Source: Pseudomonas paraglycinae
GTDB taxonomy: Bacteria > Pseudomonadota > Gammaproteobacteria > Pseudomonadales > Pseudomonadaceae
Reading direction: 5' to 3'
DNA length: 64,000 bases
NCBI RefSeq assembly: GCF_021601625.1
Contig: NZ_BQHR01000002.1
Coordinates: forward strand, 248,001 to 312,000
Shown: positions 1 to 7,732 of the stretch, in pieces
Numbering within the stretch: the first letter of the stretch is position 1
Layout: each line of letters begins with the position of its first letter
Made by a program: the position numbers and the translations under genes
Notes under the pieces: model-generated
What the model saw: the letters and a program-made list of their open reading frames with translations, nothing else
Database searches by the model: none
Told to the model about the DNA's origin: nothing

Positions 1-376
1 GTTCATAGAAACGCATCATTTGCTGAGGGTCTTCATCGGTTTGCACGGTCAGCAGACTGCGCCAGTGCTCAATGCCCTGATCCAGCAAGGCCGGATCACT
101 CAACCAAGCGACACACCCTGCATCGGATTGCTCCAGCAGTTTGCTGGCGTAATTCGCAGCCGCCTGCTTTTCCGGATACATGACGACATAGGGGCCGGCA
201 GGCTGGAGCTCGGCGTAAGGCGTGTTTGTAAACAATGGAATGCAACTGGGCCGGGATTGTTCTTCTCCTTGAAACAGGTGGCTCAGCAGGTCCGGATCAA
301 AGCTTCGATCCAGAATCAGGCACATTGCCCCGGTTGCCGCAGGGTGCTCGAAAGGCGACTGGATAGAGGTAATCAT
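1..376 (-). CDS. DUF4123 domain protein (T6SS effector chaperone/adaptor), N-terminal part
   Basis: Partial gene running off the left edge: 125 residues are visible, starting MITSIQSPFEHP and ending at the edge with ..MMRFYE. Its ATG overlaps the TGA of vgrG (ATGA at 373-376), which indicates translational coupling. The spacing of W/L-rich segments and the 'RFYE' near residue 122 resemble DUF4123 proteins, which act as adaptors loading a specific effector on its cognate VgrG spike. The position directly after vgrG is the classical one. An effector gene would be expected further left, outside the window. Family assignment rests on context plus a short motif, so it is probable rather than certain. 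Confidence 0.72.
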   Translation of the reverse strand, partial: MITSIQSPFEHPAATGAMCLILDRSFDPDLLSHLFQGEEQSRPSCIPLFTNTPYAELQPAGPYVVMYPEKQAAANYASKLLEQSDAGCVAWLSDPALLDQGIEHWRSLLTVQTDEDPQQMMRFYE

Positions 377-2448
377 GCTGACGCTCCCGTCTGGTGAACC
401 GGGCAGCACCCGGTCGCGTCGAGATGACATGACGGTGTCGGCAACAACACGCCTGCCTTTGACTGTGCCTTGAAGGCGCCGAGGGAAGGCTTGACGACTT
501 GGCCCGCCTTGTCAGTATCCGCCTGCTTCAGCACACCCGGCATCAACGGCGCCGCACCCGTGCCGCTCCCCGGTCCACCACCCGAGTTCACGTTGATCGC
601 CGGCCCGCTCATGGTCACGCCGCCGCCATCGATCTTGATGAAGCTGCCACCGCCGACCAGCGTCAGTTCGGCCCCGGCTTCCAGCACCACCTTCATGCCG
701 CTGCTGAGGTGAATTTCCTGGCCGGCGTCGATGAATTGCCCGGTGCCGATCTTGATGTGCTGGTTCACGCCCACGGTCAGGTGGTCGTTGGCCCGTGCTT
801 CGACTTTGCGGTCTTCGTAGACGGTGTGGTGTTCTTCGGCCTTGAATTCCGTGTAGCTGTTCTTTTCCACGACGTCGTGGCGTTCGTTGCCGACGCGGAT
901 TTTCTGGTCGTGTTCGATGTTCTCGTCCCAGTCGCGCTGGGCGTGGAGGAAGATCTGTTCCTGGCCTTTCTTGTCTTCGATGCGCAGCTCGTTGAAGCCG
1001 CCGCCACCCATCGAGCTCAGGGTCTTGAAGGTGGTGCGGGTCTTGTTCGCCGGCAGGGCGTAGGGGACGGTGTTTTCCTTGTGGTACAGGCAGCCGCTGA
1101 TCAGCGGCTGGTCGGAGTCGCCTTCGAGGAAGGTGACCAGCACTTCCATGCCGATGCGCGGGATGGCGATGCCGCCGTACTGGGCGCCGGCCCAGGCGGA
1201 AGACACGCGCAGCCAGCAGCTGGTCTTGTCGTCGGCCTGGCCGTCGCGGTCCCAGTGGAACTGGACTTTCACGCGGCCGTATTCGTCGCAGTGGATTTCT
1301 TCGCCTTTTGGGCCGGTAACCACGGCGCTCTGGCTGCCGAGGATGCGCGGTTTCGGGTGGCGCAGGGGCGGGCGGTTCGGCACGTCCCACGGGGTGGCCT
1401 GGAAGCGGTTGCGGTAACCCTGATGGAAATCGTCTTTCAGCGCGGTGGTGTCACTGGTCACCGACTCTTCCAGCACCTGCGGCTGCTTGCCTTCGTGGTG
1501 GACTTCGGTGAGCAGCCACAGGTCATTCCACTTGGCCTTCGGGTGTTCTTTCAGCGCGAGGAAATGGCCGCTGACCAGCAGAGGTTGGTCGCTCTTGCCT
1601 TCCGCGAGCTGGAAGTCGCTGCGGTGGCGTTCGAGGGCGCGTTTGGCCAGGTGTTTGCCGCGTTCGCGGTCGACGAAACGGCCCGGGTAATCGTAGTCCT
1701 CGAGGTCGGGCAGGGCGTCGCCGCGGTTTTCGCTTTCCAGCGTCAGGCGCGGTTTTTCGAAGTCGTAGTCGCGGCGGGTGGTGCGGCTGGTGCGGGTTTC
1801 CAGACGCAGGTCGAAGCGCTTGATCACCGGGTTGCTGGCGACCATGCCGGAGTCCTGCTGATAGGCCACCGGCGCCAGTTTCTTGAACACCGTCTGGTCA
1901 TCGCCGAACACCAGTTTGTGGCCCGTGGCGCTGTGCTGGAAGTGGTAGTGAATGCCTTCTTCTTCGCACAGGCGCTGGATGAAATGCAGGTCCGATTCGT
2001 CGTACTGCACGCAGTAGATGCGCTCCGGGTAGATCGAGCCGGTCTGGAAGGCGTAGGCGTTGCCCTGGATGCCGTGTTCTTCGAGGACCTTGCCGATGAT
2101 TTTCGGCACGCTGAGGTTCTGGAAGATCCGCTGGTTGATCCGGTGCGCGAGATACGCCAGTTGCGGGCGTAGGGTCACGGAGTAGCGCGTCAGGCGCTTG
2201 CCGGAATCGCCTTGCGCGGCGCGGTAGATCAGGCCGTGGATGCCGCTGCCGTCGGGCGACAACTGCAGGAAGGCCGGTTTGTGCAGCAGGGTTTCGAGGT
2301 CCAGCGACGGCTGCTCACTGACCAGCTCCACCTCAAACACAAAAGGCTGGCTGATGGCTTCCCGGCCGGTCAGGGTGAATACCTGAAAATCGGCGGAAAG
2401 ACCTTCGATGGTCAGGGCAAAGTGGGTTTCATTGGCCGGCGCGAACAT
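373..2448 (-). CDS. vgrG: VgrG, type VI secretion tip protein (TssI)
   Basis: 691-residue spike protein that trimerises at the tip of the Hcp tube and carries effectors. A gp27-like part spans residues ~1-380. A gp5-like OB fold follows at ~390-470, with the typical DEYGRVKVQFHWDRDG and a W-R-V-S-x-W-A-G segment. A beta-helix/DUF2345 needle ends near residue 640. I chose the ATG at 2448 (MFAPANETHF) rather than the one 45 bases upstream, because GAGGAACAAGG sits just before it. The last ~25 residues form a short tail with CHLDATGCCPVH, not an enzymatic extension, so this is a non-evolved VgrG that probably relies on a separate effector. It lies 131 bp downstream of hcp, same strand. Confidence 0.96.
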   Translation of the reverse strand: MFAPANETHFALTIEGLSADFQVFTLTGREAISQPFVFEVELVSEQPSLDLETLLHKPAFLQLSPDGSGIHGLIYRAAQGDSGKRLTRYSVTLRPQLAYLAHRINQRIFQNLSVPKIIGKVLEEHGIQGNAYAFQTGSIYPERIYCVQYDESDLHFIQRLCEEEGIHYHFQHSATGHKLVFGDDQTVFKKLAPVAYQQDSGMVASNPVIKRFDLRLETRTSRTTRRDYDFEKPRLTLESENRGDALPDLEDYDYPGRFVDRERGKHLAKRALERHRSDFQLAEGKSDQPLLVSGHFLALKEHPKAKWNDLWLLTEVHHEGKQPQVLEESVTSDTTALKDDFHQGYRNRFQATPWDVPNRPPLRHPKPRILGSQSAVVTGPKGEEIHCDEYGRVKVQFHWDRDGQADDKTSCWLRVSSAWAGAQYGGIAIPRIGMEVLVTFLEGDSDQPLISGCLYHKENTVPYALPANKTRTTFKTLSSMGGGGFNELRIEDKKGQEQIFLHAQRDWDENIEHDQKIRVGNERHDVVEKNSYTEFKAEEHHTVYEDRKVEARANDHLTVGVNQHIKIGTGQFIDAGQEIHLSSGMKVVLEAGAELTLVGGGSFIKIDGGGVTMSGPAINVNSGGGPGSGTGAAPLMPGVLKQADTDKAGQVVKPSLGAFKAQSKAGVLLPTPSCHLDATGCCPVHQTGASA

Positions 2449-2579
2449 CCCTTGTTCCTCGTGCTGTACAGCGGCGCTCGTCGACGCCCGCAAAGCGGGT
2501 CAACGTACGCGAAATTCTGGAGGGGCGTAAACAACATCGACCAGCAGAGCTGGCCGATGCTTGAAACGATCAGCCGTAA

Positions 2580-3095
2580 TTAAACGACTGGAGCACGCCA
2601 GTCATCGGATCCCGAAGTACCGGATACTTCGTGGGTCCAGGTGATTTTGCGGTAGGTGAACTGCACTTCTTCCAGGTGGGTGAAGTGCGAGTTGCCTGGA
2701 TCCTGGCAGTTGTGCATTTTGTTGTTGATGGCGACGATGATCGCGTCTTCCAGTTTGGTGGTGTAGTAGTGCTCTTGGGTGCCTTGAGCCGAAGTGCGGT
2801 ACCACTGGATAACGATTTCGCTCATGCGCTCGCCGGAGGTCAGAGCCGCTTGCAGCAGTGGCGAAGCCTTGTCGTAGACCTTGGTGATGATCACTGGCTT
2901 GTGCACACGCTGACCGGTTGGCTGACCGGATTGCGGGTCACGCGGGATGATCACGTCGTGGCTGAACGCCTGAACCATGACCTGGTCTTCATGACCTTCC
3001 TGGTAGGTGTTGCCAACGGAGTCGGCGGTGAAGGCGCCGGCAGTGATCAGGCCTTGTTTTTCGCCGGTAACCGACATGTACGCTGGTGTTGCCAT
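2580..3095 (-). CDS. hcp: Hcp, type VI secretion tube protein (TssD)
   Basis: 171 residues, full length for the Hcp family. The protein begins MATPAYMSVTGEKQG and contains the conserved EHYYTTKLEDA and TYRKITWTHE segments, as in the near-identical HcpA/B/C proteins of P. aeruginosa linked to the H2-T6SS. It forms hexameric rings that stack into the ejected tube and also chaperones small effectors. The SD (AAGGAG) is 8 bases before the ATG. It is the first gene of an orphan hcp-vgrG-DUF4123 unit; no structural tss genes are in the window. A sigma-54-like promoter and palindromic enhancer sites lie upstream, and the SD can pair with a CTCC (see separate entries). Confidence 0.97.
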   Translation of the reverse strand: MATPAYMSVTGEKQGLITAGAFTADSVGNTYQEGHEDQVMVQAFSHDVIIPRDPQSGQPTGQRVHKPVIITKVYDKASPLLQAALTSGERMSEIVIQWYRTSAQGTQEHYYTTKLEDAIIVAINNKMHNCQDPGNSHFTHLEEVQFTYRKITWTHEVSGTSGSDDWRAPVV

Positions 3096-3096
3096 G

Positions 3097-3107
3097 GGAG
3101 GTGCTCC
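3097..3107 (-). promoter_or_regulatory. Hairpin that can hide the hcp Shine-Dalgarno
   Basis: In the hcp leader the SD GGAG can pair with CTCC four bases before the ATG (GGAG-CAC-CTCC). The overlapping CAAGGA matches the CANGGA core bound by RsmA/CsrA proteins, which are known to repress T6SS genes in pseudomonads. The stem is only 4 bp, so its effect is inference. Confidence 0.35.
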
Positions 3108-3165
3108 TTGCGGATAAAGTTAGGGTGCCCGGGAGGCGAAATCGCCCGGTGGGTGGCTGACTGTT

Positions 3166-3181
3166 ATCAAGGAGCGTGCCA
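3166..3181 (-). promoter_or_regulatory. Sigma-54-type (-24/-12) promoter of hcp
   Basis: Read leftward the sequence is TGGCACGCTCCTTGAT, against the consensus TGGCACG-N4-TTGCW. The only mismatch is in the -12 element (GA instead of GC). Predicted transcription start near 3156 gives a ~60-base leader before hcp. Three palindromic activator-like sites lie upstream at typical enhancer distance, which strengthens the call. Confidence 0.65.
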
Positions 3182-3266
3182 GCTTTTGCCACGTCCCCGG
3201 TAGCCGGGGACTTCGCCGCTCTGGTCCGCGGGTTTGAGCGTTTTTTGAACAGCAATGAAAGCAAAA

Positions 3267-3308
3267 GTGCGCAACTTCTTGCGCAGTACTGCGCAAGAAG
3301 TTGCGCAC
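3267..3308. promoter_or_regulatory. Perfect 42-bp palindrome: two adjacent enhancer-type dyads
   Basis: The 42 bp are an exact inverted repeat. It can be read as two dyads of the form GTGCGCAA-N4-TTGCGCAC with one end base changed in each inner half-site (3267-3286 and 3289-3308). Their centres are 22 bp apart, two helical turns. They lie ~120 and ~142 bp upstream of the predicted hcp start, where enhancer-binding activators of sigma-54 promoters usually bind. Confidence 0.65.
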
Positions 3309-3370
3309 TCGGCTACAGGCGACGGTAACCGGGGGCTGTAGCGAAGTCAGGCGGCGATTTCGCGAAACAA

Positions 3371-3390
3371 GTGCGCAAGAAGTTGCGCAC
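3371..3390. promoter_or_regulatory. Third copy of the GTGCGCAA-N4-TTGCGCAC dyad
   Basis: Reads GTGCGCAA-GAAG-TTGCGCAC, a perfect 8+8 dyad with the same GAAG spacer as the second dyad of the 42-bp palindrome. Centre about 225 bp upstream of the predicted hcp start. It is also in the hcp/wspA divergent region, but no sigma-54 core was found facing wspA. Confidence 0.6.
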
Positions 3391-3619
3391 CATGGCACAT
3401 GGCTACCGCGCCTGCAGATCATCTAAACCCGAAATGGCCAATCCATCGCCCCTTTTTGCCATTGCGTCACTGGCACGCCACCCTCCGATTCCTTGAAAGT
3501 CCCTGTCCAGAGCCCACCCCGTTTAATGCCGGAAGGCCAGAGCGCGGCAAACCGTCTTATAAATGAAACACCGCCCTCAGCTATACTCCCCCGCATTTCG
3601 ACCCGCCCGAGGACTGACT
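3391..3619. other. Remainder of the hcp-wspA divergent intergenic region
   Basis: No gene seen. A possible sigma-70 -10 element TATACT at 3582-3587 faces wspA, about 33 bases before its start codon, but no good -35 element is at the right distance. A GAGGA at 3609-3613 serves as the wspA ribosome binding site. Confidence 0.4.
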
Positions 3620-5242
3620 GTGAAGAACTGGACGTTGCGCCAACGCATTTTGGCGAGCTTTGCGGTGATTATCGCCATCATGTTGCTGATGGTGGTCGTC
3701 TCGTATTCGCGGCTGCTGAAGATCGAGGCCAGTGAAAACAGCGTCCGTGACGACGCGATTCCCGGCGTCTATTACAGCTCGATGATTCGTGGCGCGTGGG
3801 TCGACAGTTACCTGCAGACCCAGGAACTGCTGGGCCTCAAGGAGGGGCAGGGCGTCAGCAGTGAAGATGCGGCCGATTACAAGGCTTTCGAATCCCGGCT
3901 TCAGGAACAGATGGCCAATTACCGTGGCACGGTGGTGACGGACGAGGACAAGCTCGAATTCGCGGCGTTCGAGAAATATCACGACGCCTATCTGAAAATT
4001 CAGGATGCGGTGCTCGATCTGCACAAACGCAATCTGGAAGCCGACGCCGTCAAGCTGTTCCACGAACAACTGACTCCGACCTGGTACTCGGGCCGGATGA
4101 AGCTCAACGACATCATTGGCGAGAACAAGAAAGTCGCTGACAAGGCCATGGCCAACATTGATGAGGCCGTGGCGGCGGCCAAGGTCAGCATGTTCGTCTC
4201 GCTGCTGGTGGCCGTGCTGGCCGCCGGGTTCTGTGGTCTGCTGCTGATGCGCGCGATCATGGCGCCGATGAACCGCATCGTGCAGATCCTCGACATCATG
4301 CGCACCGGCGATCTGAGCAGCCGCTTGAACCTCGACCGCAAGGACGAGTTCGGCGCCGTGGAAACCGGCTTCAACGACATGATGACCGAGCTCACTTCGC
4401 TGGTGTCCCAGGCCCAGCGCTCGTCGGTGCAGGTCACCACCTCGGTGACCGAGATTGCGGCCACTTCCAAACAACAGCAAGCCACCGCCACCGAAACCGC
4501 TGCGACCACGACTGAAATCGGCGCTACGTCCCGCGAGATCGCCGCGACCTCCCGCGACCTCGTACGCACGATGACCGAAGTCTCCACCGCCGCCGATCAG
4601 GCCTCGGTGCTGGCCGGTTCCGGGCAGCAAGGCCTGGCGCGCATGGAGGACACCATGCACTCGGTGATGGGCGCGGCGGATCTGGTGAACGCCAAACTGG
4701 CGATCCTCAACGAGAAGGCCGGCAATATCAATCAGGTGGTGGTGACCATCGTCAAGGTCGCCGACCAGACCAACCTGCTGTCCCTGAACGCCGCGATTGA
4801 AGCGGAGAAGGCTGGTGAATATGGCCGTGGTTTCGCGGTGGTCGCCACTGAAGTGCGGCGTCTGGCGGATCAGACGGCTGTCGCCACGTATGACATCGAG
4901 CAGATGGTCCGCGAGATCCAGTCGGCGGTGTCTGCCGGGGTGATGGGCATGGACAAGTTCTCCGAGGAAGTGCGTCGCGGCATGGCCGAAGTGCAGCAGG
5001 TCGGCGAGCAGCTGTCGCAGATCATCCATCAAGTGCAGGCGCTGGCGCCGCGGGTGTTGATGGTCAACGAGGGCATGCAGGCCCAGGCCACCGGTGCCGA
5101 GCAGATCAACCACGCGCTGGTGCAGCTGGGTGATGCCAGCAGCCAGACGGTCGAGTCGTTGCGTCAGGCCAGTTTCGCCATCGACGAACTGAGCCAGGTG
5201 GCCGTGGGCCTGCGCAGCGGCGTTTCGCGATTCAAAGTCTGA
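3620..5242 (+). CDS. wspA: WspA, membrane methyl-accepting receptor of the Wsp surface-sensing system
   Basis: 540 residues from a GTG start (VKNWTLRQRI), chosen because GAGGA precedes it and it gives the known WspA N-terminus; an in-frame ATG 57 bases upstream has no SD. TM1 at ~11-30, a periplasmic four-helix domain ~31-188, TM2 ~189-211, then HAMP and the long signalling coiled coil with the conserved hairpin tip (NLLSLNAAIEAEKAGEYGRG, ~384-403). WspA senses surface contact or envelope stress and activates the WspE kinase, raising c-di-GMP through WspR. First gene of a coupled operon; its TGA overlaps the wspB ATG by one base. Confidence 0.97.
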   Translation: MKNWTLRQRILASFAVIIAIMLLMVVVSYSRLLKIEASENSVRDDAIPGVYYSSMIRGAWVDSYLQTQELLGLKEGQGVSSEDAADYKAFESRLQEQMANYRGTVVTDEDKLEFAAFEKYHDAYLKIQDAVLDLHKRNLEADAVKLFHEQLTPTWYSGRMKLNDIIGENKKVADKAMANIDEAVAAAKVSMFVSLLVAVLAAGFCGLLLMRAIMAPMNRIVQILDIMRTGDLSSRLNLDRKDEFGAVETGFNDMMTELTSLVSQAQRSSVQVTTSVTEIAATSKQQQATATETAATTTEIGATSREIAATSRDLVRTMTEVSTAADQASVLAGSGQQGLARMEDTMHSVMGAADLVNAKLAILNEKAGNINQVVVTIVKVADQTNLLSLNAAIEAEKAGEYGRGFAVVATEVRRLADQTAVATYDIEQMVREIQSAVSAGVMGMDKFSEEVRRGMAEVQQVGEQLSQIIHQVQALAPRVLMVNEGMQAQATGAEQINHALVQLGDASSQTVESLRQASFAIDELSQVAVGLRSGVSRFKV

Positions 5243-5778
5243 TGAGCGAAATCACCGCCAAACGCAGCGCTGCACCGGTGGCGAAGCAGGCGCTGTTCCT
5301 GCTGTTTCGCATCGGCAGCGAACGCTACGCCTTGCGCGCCACGGAAGTGGCCGAAGTGCTGCCGCGCCTGCCGTTGAAGCCGATTGCCCGGGCGCCGCAC
5401 TGGGTGGCGGGGGTGTTTGCCTATCGCGGCACGGTGGTGCCGGTGATCGACCTCAGTGCCCTGACCTTCGGCCACGCTGCCGAAGCGCGCACCAGCACAC
5501 GGCTGGTGCTGGTGCATTACCGCGCGGATGACTCGCAAGCCTCGCAATGGCTGGGTCTGATCCTTGAGCAGGCCACCGACACCCTGCGCTGCAACCCGGA
5601 GGATTTCCGGCCGTACGGCCTCGACAATCGTCAGGCGCCGTACCTCGGCCCGGTGCGTGAAGACGCCCAAGGGCTGGTGCAGTGGGTGCGGGTCAACGAC
5701 TTGCTGGACGAGTCGGTGCGTACGCTGCTGTTCCCGACGCCACCGCTGGATCCGGCGCGGCTTGAGGAGCAGCCATGA
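5242..5778 (+). CDS. wspB: WspB, CheW-like coupling protein
   Basis: 178 residues with a single CheW domain (~15-165; typical ERYALRATEVAEVLP and WVAGVFAYRGTVVPVIDL). It couples the WspA receptor to the WspE kinase on the cytoplasmic side. The start overlaps the wspA stop by one base and its stop overlaps wspC by 4 bases, so the proteins are probably made in fixed ratio. Identity rests on position in the wspA-F order and on the domain. Confidence 0.95.
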   Translation: MSEITAKRSAAPVAKQALFLLFRIGSERYALRATEVAEVLPRLPLKPIARAPHWVAGVFAYRGTVVPVIDLSALTFGHAAEARTSTRLVLVHYRADDSQASQWLGLILEQATDTLRCNPEDFRPYGLDNRQAPYLGPVREDAQGLVQWVRVNDLLDESVRTLLFPTPPLDPARLEEQP

Positions 5779-7052
5779 GCAGCGACCAGCGCTTCTTCGA
5801 TTTTCTCAAGGAACGCATCGGCCTCGATGTCGCCTCGGTCGGGCCGGCGATCATCGAACGGGCTGTGCGCCAGCGCATCACCCTGTCGCAAACGGTGAAT
5901 GCCAATGAGTACTGGCAGACCCTGCAAGGCTCGCGGGATGAACAGCAGGCGCTGATCGAAGCGGTGATCGTCCCCGAAACCTGGTTTTTCCGTTACCCGG
6001 AATCCTTCGCCACCCTCGGCAAACTGGCGCGCAAACGCTTGGGTGAACTGAGCAACATGCGCGCGCTGCGCATCCTCAGCCTGCCGTGTTCCACCGGTGA
6101 AGAACCCTATTCGATTGCCATGGCCTTGCTCGATGCGGGCCTCAAGCCCCATCAGTTCAAGGTCGATGGCATGGACGTCAGCCCGTTGTCGGTGGACAAG
6201 GCGCGGCGTGCGCTGTACGGCAAGAACTCGTTTCGCGGTCAGGAGCTGGACTTTCGTGAGCGGCATTTTTTCGCCGAGAACGAGGGTTATCGAGTAAATG
6301 AAATCGTCCGCGAGCAGGTTCGCTTGCATGTCGGCAACGTGCTCGATCCGTCATTGCTGGTCAACGAGCCGCCGTTCGATTTCGTGTTCTGCCGCAACCT
6401 GCTGATCTATTTCGATCAGCCGACCCAGCAGCAGGTATTCGCGGTGCTGAAGCGCCTGACCCATGTCGATGGCGTGCTGTTTATCGGCCCGGCCGAGGGT
6501 AGTCTGCTTGGGCGGTTGGGCATGCGCTCGATCGGGATTCCACAGTCCTTTGCTTTCAGCCGTCACAGCGATCCACAACCCGAACCGTTGCCGGCGCCGA
6601 CCGCGATTCCGCTGCCGTTACCTGTGCGCCAACCGCTGCGCAGCACGCCACCACCGCCGGTGCGCAACCGTCCGTTTGCTGGCGTGACGCCGTTGCCCGC
6701 GACGGCTAAAAGCACCAACCCCGACGCCGCGACCTTGCTGGCCAACATCGCCGCCCTGGCCAACGAAGGCAGAAGTGCCGAGGCCCGGGCCGCGTGCGAA
6801 CAGTATTTGCGCAGCCATGAGCCGGTGGCCCAGGTGTTCTACTGGCTCGGCCTGCTGAGCGATGTCGCCGGCAGCGCGCTCGAAGCCCAGGGCTTTTACC
6901 GCAAAGCGCTGTACCTCGAACCGCAACACCCCGAAGCCTTGATGCACCTGGCTGCGTTGCTGCAGGCCCAGGGCGACACGGCCGGCGCCAGACGATTGCA
7001 GGAGCGCGCCGCCCGCAGCGACCGCACCGCCGACAGTGAGCGTAAACGATGA
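5775..7052 (+). CDS. wspC: WspC, CheR-type receptor methyltransferase with C-terminal TPR-like region
   Basis: 425 residues. CheR N-terminal helical part (~1-75), SAM methyltransferase domain (~76-265, with the CheR-type ILSLPCSTGEEPYSIAMA and VFCRNLLIYFD), a proline-rich linker (~270-320), and a TPR-like C-terminus (~330-415; VFYWLGLLSDVAGSALEAQG). It methylates glutamates of WspA, setting receptor activity in opposition to WspF. 4-base ATGA overlaps at both ends. Confidence 0.96.
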   Translation: MSSDQRFFDFLKERIGLDVASVGPAIIERAVRQRITLSQTVNANEYWQTLQGSRDEQQALIEAVIVPETWFFRYPESFATLGKLARKRLGELSNMRALRILSLPCSTGEEPYSIAMALLDAGLKPHQFKVDGMDVSPLSVDKARRALYGKNSFRGQELDFRERHFFAENEGYRVNEIVREQVRLHVGNVLDPSLLVNEPPFDFVFCRNLLIYFDQPTQQQVFAVLKRLTHVDGVLFIGPAEGSLLGRLGMRSIGIPQSFAFSRHSDPQPEPLPAPTAIPLPLPVRQPLRSTPPPPVRNRPFAGVTPLPATAKSTNPDAATLLANIAALANEGRSAEARAACEQYLRSHEPVAQVFYWLGLLSDVAGSALEAQGFYRKALYLEPQHPEALMHLAALLQAQGDTAGARRLQERAARSDRTADSERKR

Positions 7053-7732
7053 TCCCGTCCGACACCTTGAACGTCACCCACGAAGACGCCCGGGCCATCG
7101 ACGATTGCTGGAACCGCATCGGCATCCACGGCGACAAGTCCTGTCCGCTGCTGGACGAGCACATCCATTGCCGCAATTGCTCGGTGTATTCCGTCGCCGC
7201 CACGCGTCTGCTCGACCGCTATGCATTGCAGCAGGACGAGCGCGATCCGGTGGCAACCCAGGTGGAAACCGAGCTGAAGACCCGTTCGCTGCTGATGTTC
7301 CGCCTCGGTGAAGAATGGCTCGGCCTGGCCACGCGCAGTCTGGTGGAGGTCGCGCCGTTGCAGGCGATTCACTCGCTGCCGCACCAGCGCTCCCGAGCCT
7401 TGCTCGGCGTGGCGAACGTGCGCGGGGCGCTGGTGGCCTGTCTGTCGCTGGTCGAACTGCTCGACCTCGACAGCAACGCGGCCCCGGTGACCCGCGCGCG
7501 GATCATGCCGCGCATGCTGATCATCTCGGCCCAGGGCGGGCCGGTGGTGGTGCCGGTGGACGAGGTCGACGGGATTCACGCCATCGACGAGCGAATCCTC
7601 GATGCCGCATCGCGTTCCGGCGCGCAGGCCAGCGCCAAATACACCCGAGGCGTGCTGCCTTTCAAAGGTCGCAGCCTGCGTTGGCTGGATGAAGAACAGC
7701 TGTTGTCCGCCGTGTCCCGGAGCCTCACATGA
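7049..7732 (+). CDS. wspD: WspD, second CheW-like protein with N-terminal Cys cluster
   Basis: 227 residues. The C-terminal two thirds are a CheW domain (~70-220). The N-terminus carries Cys20, Cys32, Cys41 and Cys44 with His40, ending in HIHCRNC, which looks like a zinc- or redox-type site and is absent from WspB. WspD is the second coupling protein of the Wsp array. Overlaps wspC and wspE by 4 bases each. Confidence 0.95.
   Translation: MIPSDTLNVTHEDARAIDDCWNRIGIHGDKSCPLLDEHIHCRNCSVYSVAATRLLDRYALQQDERDPVATQVETELKTRSLLMFRLGEEWLGLATRSLVEVAPLQAIHSLPHQRSRALLGVANVRGALVACLSLVELLDLDSNAAPVTRARIMPRMLIISAQGGPVVVPVDEVDGIHAIDERILDAASRSGAQASAKYTRGVLPFKGRSLRWLDEEQLLSAVSRSLT

Noticed and set aside
499-2172. 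A 557-codon open frame on the plus strand opposite vgrG
   Set aside because: Shadow of vgrG in a high-GC genome: residues are Val/Ala/Phe-rich with no domain; vgrG in the other frame is unambiguous.
3391-3619. Sigma-54 promoter facing wspA
   Set aside because: TGGCAC occurrences on the plus strand lack the -12 GC at the right spacing, so the enhancer dyads are assigned to hcp only.
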